Of a DNA stretch of 64,000 bases, positions 63,685 to 64,000 are shown piece after piece. Made by a program: the position numbers and the translations under genes. The stretch's first letter is position 1; every line of letters begins with the position of its first letter. The DNA lies in contig NZ_AP022579.1 of NCBI RefSeq assembly GCF_010731295.1, forward strand, positions 1,116,001 through 1,180,000, read 5' to 3'. A model generated the notes under the pieces. It saw nothing but the letters and a program-made list of their open reading frames with translations. It did not search any database and was not told where the DNA came from. The DNA is from Mycolicibacterium boenickei. GTDB lineage: Bacteria > Actinomycetota > Actinomycetes > Mycobacteriales > Mycobacteriaceae.

Positions 63685-64000
63685 CTAGGGCCCGCGTACT
63701 GCCTTGCCGATCGGAGCTGTGTCGTTGGGGTGCCATTGGTCGGAGCCGTCGAGCAGGGTCCAGCCGGGTGGGAGTCCCGAGTCCAACGGGTCCGGGTCGA
63801 ACTGATCTGTGTCCCAGAGGTGTTCGATGTGGGGTGGGGTGGGTGTGGGTTGGTCGAAGTCGTCGTCCCAGTCCAGGTTCCATTCGGGCTCGGGTTGCAG
63901 CTCCCACTCGGGACCAGGGTCGAAGTCGCACTCGGATGCCCACTGCAGCTCCTGCGCCCGGTTCCATTCCGGGTCCGGCATCCCGCCCCACCTCGGGTCC
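63685..64000 (-). CDS. Acidic Trp/Pro-rich protein (5' end outside window)
   Basis: The frame is open from the right edge to a TAG at 63687-63685, giving at least 104 residues; an ATG at 63981 would give 98. It is rich in Asp, Glu, Pro and Trp. Short motifs recur: DPEW, GPEWEL, EPEWNL and PDP. The C-terminus ends GWTLLDGSDQWHPNDTAPIGKAVRGP. No domain is recognised; repetition and composition suggest a linker or C-terminal tail of a larger protein. The true start cannot be placed. Confidence 0.5.
   Translation of the reverse strand, partial: DPRWGGMPDPEWNRAQELQWASECDFDPGPEWELQPEPEWNLDWDDDFDQPTPTPPHIEHLWDTDQFDPDPLDSGLPPGWTLLDGSDQWHPNDTAPIGKAVRGP

Overview
This window looks like a chromosomal segment of a fast-growing mycobacterium (Mycolicibacterium type). 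The base composition is high in G+C. The diagnostic genes are an EF-G paralogue next to a PPOX/F420 protein (the Rv0120c/Rv0121c arrangement), IrtA/IrtB, an antigen 85-type mycolyltransferase, an MceA-like protein, a Rv0203-type haemophore, FadE5 and a WXG/EspC-like pair. I saw no rRNA, tRNA, CRISPR array or insertion sequence, and no gene-free stretch longer than about 300 bases.

Layout. 1-3.8 kb: a truncated solute-binding lipoprotein, a proline-rich membrane protein, a PPOX-fold protein and fusA2. 3.8-7.0 kb: a P450/CMD pair divergent from a TetR/SDR pair across a nested palindromic operator. 7.2-14.9 kb: an orphan MceA-like protein, lipoprotein, EamA transporter, secreted histidine phosphatase, O-methyltransferase, DUF2127 protein, AraC regulator and amidohydrolase. 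14.9-17.6 kb: a tightly coupled trio (WXG-like protein, EspC-like protein with a C-terminal HExxH motif, lipoprotein with a duplicated domain). I regard it as the most interesting block: a candidate type VII secreted metallopeptidase with a possible partner or immunity protein. 18.3-23.3 kb: irtB, irtA and a TetR gene in one operon (carboxymycobactin import).

23.4-31.6 kb: TetR/crotonase, an SDR, a secreted Gly/Trp/Cys-rich peptide, then a four-gene acyl-CoA or steroid side-chain-like operon (SDR, double-domain FadE, Ltp2-like aldolase or thiolase, DUF35) facing its own TetR with a palindromic operator between them. 31.6-36.5 kb: a GNAT protein with a GyrA-like N-terminus, a small His-containing peptide, a LuxR regulator, a PepSY protein with a membrane partner, and a methyltransferase. 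36.5-45.5 kb: ArsR/SRPBCC pair, nitrobindin-like protein, serine hydrolase, PPOX protein, carboxyltransferase, GNAT, DUF4383 protein, haemophore, CocE-type hydrolase, methyltransferase. 45.6-52.8 kb: AraC regulator, antigen 85-like enzyme, cupin, FAD oxidoreductase, a paired acyl-CoA dehydrogenase operon and an alpha/beta hydrolase. 52.8-64 kb: hrpA, fadE5, an FAH-family hydrolase, IclR with a divergent ADH/SnoaL/SDR operon, a P450 remnant abutting a TetR gene, and a partial acidic Trp/Pro-rich protein.

The overall picture is mycobacterial lipid and xenobiotic catabolism in small operons, each beside its own TetR, AraC, IclR or ArsR regulator, mixed with cell-envelope, iron/haem acquisition and secretion genes. 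All functions are inferred from recognisable motifs, lengths and gene order; no database search was possible.
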